Origin: Fratercula arctica
Taxonomy: Eukaryota; Chordata; Aves; Charadriiformes; Alcidae
Direction of reading: 5' to 3'
DNA: 64,000 nt
Assembly (NCBI GenBank): GCA_947846985.1
Contig: CANTUZ010000002.1
Location: 135,679,889 to 135,743,888 of the forward strand
Below are positions 63,101 through 64,000 of the stretch, piece after piece (position 1 is the first letter of the stretch; every line of letters begins with the position of its first letter). The translations under genes were made by a program, and so were the position numbers. The notes beneath the pieces were generated by a model that saw only the letters and a program-made list of their open reading frames with translations, ran no database searches and was not told the origin of the DNA.

Positions 63101-63941
63101 AATTTAGCTGTTTTATGATCAGCTTGCAAATTATTTTCTACGTTTTTGAACTCTGTACAATTTGACTTCTACACAGAACTGTAAAACTTTGTCCTGTGAA
63201 AGTGTTTGAATCCCCTGTTACTGTTTAAACTCTGCATATTCTTAAATATACCTTGATGTCCTGCTATTATAGAGAAGAGAAGAAGAGTTCCCCTAAGTGT
63301 CCACACTCCAGTCAGAGAGACTGTCATCTCAATTCATCATCGGATACTCGATACTTGGAAGTAGTGGGAAGAAAATCTGAAATACTAACTAGAAGACAGA
63401 GCAATATTGAAAAAGTAGAAGAAATTAATTCAAATGCCACAGAAGAATCAACATACCGAGTATGTTTTGCATCACTTTAAGTTGAATATGAGTATGGCTT
63501 CACCTGGAGCCAAGCATATATCTCCTGGTGAAGCTTTAAAATTGGAAGTGACAAAAATAATTGGGTGTAGATAGCATCAAAAAATAGTGGAGTTCTTGTA
63601 TCAGCTGGAAGAGAATTCATTTTATTTCATTTCTGTGGGGGGTTTTGGCCTGGTCACTTGCACTTTCTACTGTCATCCATGAATTACAGAAAGACAAAGA
63701 AATCTTGTTCTACAGTTATGAATGCTGTTTGTCATTTTTGGCTACGTTTGAATGTTTCCTAGTAAGTTGATGCTTACCACATTCTTGCTAAGGCGCTGAT
63801 TCAGGAACTGGATCAGGAGAAAGAAAGGAGGTGGAAAGCAGAGCAAGCAGAGAAGAAATTAATAGAGCATGTCAGAGAGCTACAAAAACATGCAGAAGAA
63901 GAAAAGAATATTCAGAGCATGGCTGTATACACTACAGACAG
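57097..63941 (+). CDS. LRRCC1: LRRCC1 (leucine-rich repeat and coiled-coil centrosomal protein), 5' nine exons, runs off window
   Basis: LRRCC1 (CLERC) is a centriole/centrosome protein. It is needed for bipolar spindles and is located at the distal centriole, with ciliopathy links in humans. Exons 57097-57155, 57318-57523, 57876-57941, 58715-58882, 60535-60704, 60804-61013, 61789-61991, 63273-63459 and 63793-63941 join without a frame break into 472 complete codons. The N terminus carries SDS22-like LRRs (LNLHCNRIARIEGL, LDLSSNQIRRIEGL, LSLSCNLITKVEGL, LNLSYNRIHDLSG, IDLHSNCVSNMDHL), an LRR-cap-like region (YRETVLQMLPQLTALDGKNI), then a polar linker and the start of a long coiled coil (QELDQEKERRWKAEQAEKKL). 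Human LRRCC1 is about 1030 residues, so roughly the first 45% is present. The assignment rests on block-by-block resemblance recalled from the human protein. Confidence 0.93.
57318..57523 (+). CDS. LRRCC1: LRRCC1 coding exon 2 (LRR 1-3)
   Basis: The acceptor is CTCTCGCAG. The 206 nt encode SLLEVSLSSDLHALNLHCN and three LRRs ending LSLSCNLITKVE. Frame continuity with exon 3 requires the exon to end at 57523 before GTCTGC, a weak donor. Without splicing the frame reads KVEGLQY and stops at 57535-57537. Confidence 0.88.
57876..57941 (+). CDS. LRRCC1: LRRCC1 coding exon 3 (LRR 4)
   Basis: This is a 66-nt exon behind a T-rich tract and TTTTAG, ending at donor GTAAGT. It encodes GLEKLFNLTILNLSYNRIHD, then LS and one base. 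It is phase 1 at both ends, so skipping it would remove 22 residues without a frameshift. Confidence 0.88.
58715..58882 (+). CDS. LRRCC1: LRRCC1 coding exon 4 (LRR 5 and following helix)
   Basis: The acceptor is ATTTTCAG and the donor GTATGG. The 168 nt encode GFQCLHGTSHKISHIDLHSN followed by VSNMDHLLQCTKGLRCLTNL and the LEKNGKANPVCHTA segment. The corresponding mammalian segment has the same LEK-(D/N)G-NPVC pattern. It is phase 1 at both ends. Confidence 0.88.
60535..60704 (+). CDS. LRRCC1: LRRCC1 coding exon 5 (LRR cap)
   Basis: The exon begins after CCTCAAG at 60534 and ends at CAG before GTGCCA. It encodes GYRETVLQMLPQLTALDGKN and ISGEPVDPAEEN, then SDLQCLEDILGCLVSSGCP. The LPQL-LD-K block is the usual LRR-cap end of SDS22-type repeats. 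The donor's later positions are weak, but the frame closes exactly into exon 6. Confidence 0.87.
60804..61013 (+). CDS. LRRCC1: LRRCC1 coding exon 6 (polar linker)
   Basis: The acceptor is TCTTAATAG and the donor GTAATT. The exon is 210 nt, phase 0 at both ends, encoding 70 residues from NYVTLPVVTPHIDQ to LRSEIRIKKIEDQISQILQK. The LRSEIRIKKIEDQISQIL stretch parallels the mammalian LQNEIKLQKLDDQILQLL segment. The middle is serine-rich and probably disordered. Confidence 0.85.
61789..61991 (+). CDS. LRRCC1: LRRCC1 coding exon 7 (basic/acidic linker)
   Basis: The acceptor is TGTTCTTAG and the donor GTATCC. The 203 nt encode VSDTSRREAPPNVLKAKRDT, then a Ser/Glu-rich stretch and VVKRSKIPTYRRTT. 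The KRDTD-TSES and RRSKIP-type motifs match the mammalian order. It ends two bases into a codon. A CR1 fragment begins about 55 nt downstream of its donor. Confidence 0.85.
62047..62318 (+). mobile_element. CR1 LINE 3' fragment in LRRCC1 intron 7
   Basis: It starts at GGACAAGGGGTAATAGC, encodes the KLKEGRFILDIRKI-like block with a T8 slippage run at 62111-62118, and ends ATTCTGTGGTTCTATGAAT. It is in the sense orientation and begins 55 nt after the exon 7 donor. Confidence 0.9.
63273..63459 (+). CDS. LRRCC1: LRRCC1 coding exon 8
   Basis: The acceptor is CTATTATAG and the donor GTATGT. The 187 nt complete the split Arg codon and give 62 residues rich in Ser, Lys and Glu, ending NSNATEESTYR. 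This equals the position just before the mammalian SLVEQLDQE coiled-coil start. Conservation is low here, as expected for the linker. The support is phase closure on both sides. Confidence 0.8.
63793..63941 (+). CDS. LRRCC1: LRRCC1 coding exon 9 (start of coiled coil)
   Basis: The acceptor is CTTGCTAAG and the donor GTAGGG. It encodes ALIQELDQEKERRWKAEQAE, then KKLIEHVRELQKHAEEEKNI and QSMAVYTTDR plus two bases. Heptad-like spacing and high Glu/Lys/Arg content mark the beginning of the long coiled coil. The next exon lies beyond the window. Confidence 0.9.
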
Positions 63942-64000
63942 GTAGGGAAAGAGTGCTGTAGTGTAAGAGGTTGGTTTGGGTTTTTTAATTCAAGACAATT

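Noticed and set aside
1..64000. CRISPR array, operon, insertion sequence or phage features
   Set aside because: No regularly spaced direct repeats and no prokaryotic gene packing. The introns, CR1 elements and CpG island all indicate a bird nuclear genome.

Overview
The window reads as nuclear DNA of a bird. It is AT-rich and intron-bearing. It carries many chicken-repeat-1 (CR1) LINE copies that end in the avian ATTCTATGATT-type 3' microsatellite, one LTR of the bird ERVL-like type that ends in CCACGACA, and two vertebrate genes with canonical GT/AG introns. Nothing points to bacterial, plasmid or phage DNA. The species cannot be fixed from the sequence alone.

Layout. From 1 to about 44.5 kb I find no supportable protein-coding gene. 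This stretch holds ten CR1-type copies or fragments (1-488, 3601-3735, 4040-4988, 7883-8140, 16897-18465, 26032-26638, 28621-28757, 31022-31342, 35738-36414, 44476-44656). It also holds two much older, heavily decayed LINE relics (about 30130-30740 and 39520-40090), short simple repeats, a strong G-quadruplex motif and several small tandem or inverted repeats.

From 45182 to 51821, on the minus strand, lies a complete four-exon gene for a 12-helix light-chain amino-acid transporter. I assign it to SLC7A13 (AGT1). The joined reading frame is 488 codons plus stop, and every intron phase closes. A CR1 fragment sits in its first intron.

Between 51.8 and 57.1 kb is the shared upstream region of two divergently transcribed genes. 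It contains a probable solo ERVL-type LTR (about 52400-52910, with a perfect TGACGTCA site) and, at the right end, a CpG-rich promoter with an NRF1 palindrome and a (GGGCA)6 repeat.

From 57097 to the right edge, on the plus strand, is the 5' part of LRRCC1, the leucine-rich-repeat and coiled-coil centrosomal protein. Nine coding exons supply the first 472 complete codons (SDS22-like LRRs, LRR cap, basic/polar linker, start of the coiled coil). The gene runs off the window.

The two genes do not form a pathway. SLC7A13 encodes a plasma-membrane acidic amino-acid/cystine exchanger light chain, and LRRCC1 encodes a centriole protein. What links them is a head-to-head arrangement about 5.3 kb apart. 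As I recall the mammalian map, these genes are separated there by E2F5 and the carbonic anhydrase cluster. I found no convincing new biological system. The most useful second looks are the gene adjacency, the ancestral-looking transporter motif in the bird SLC7A13, the weak LRRCC1 exon 2 donor, the LTR between the two promoters, and the recurrent loss of the reverse-transcriptase core in the CR1 copies.
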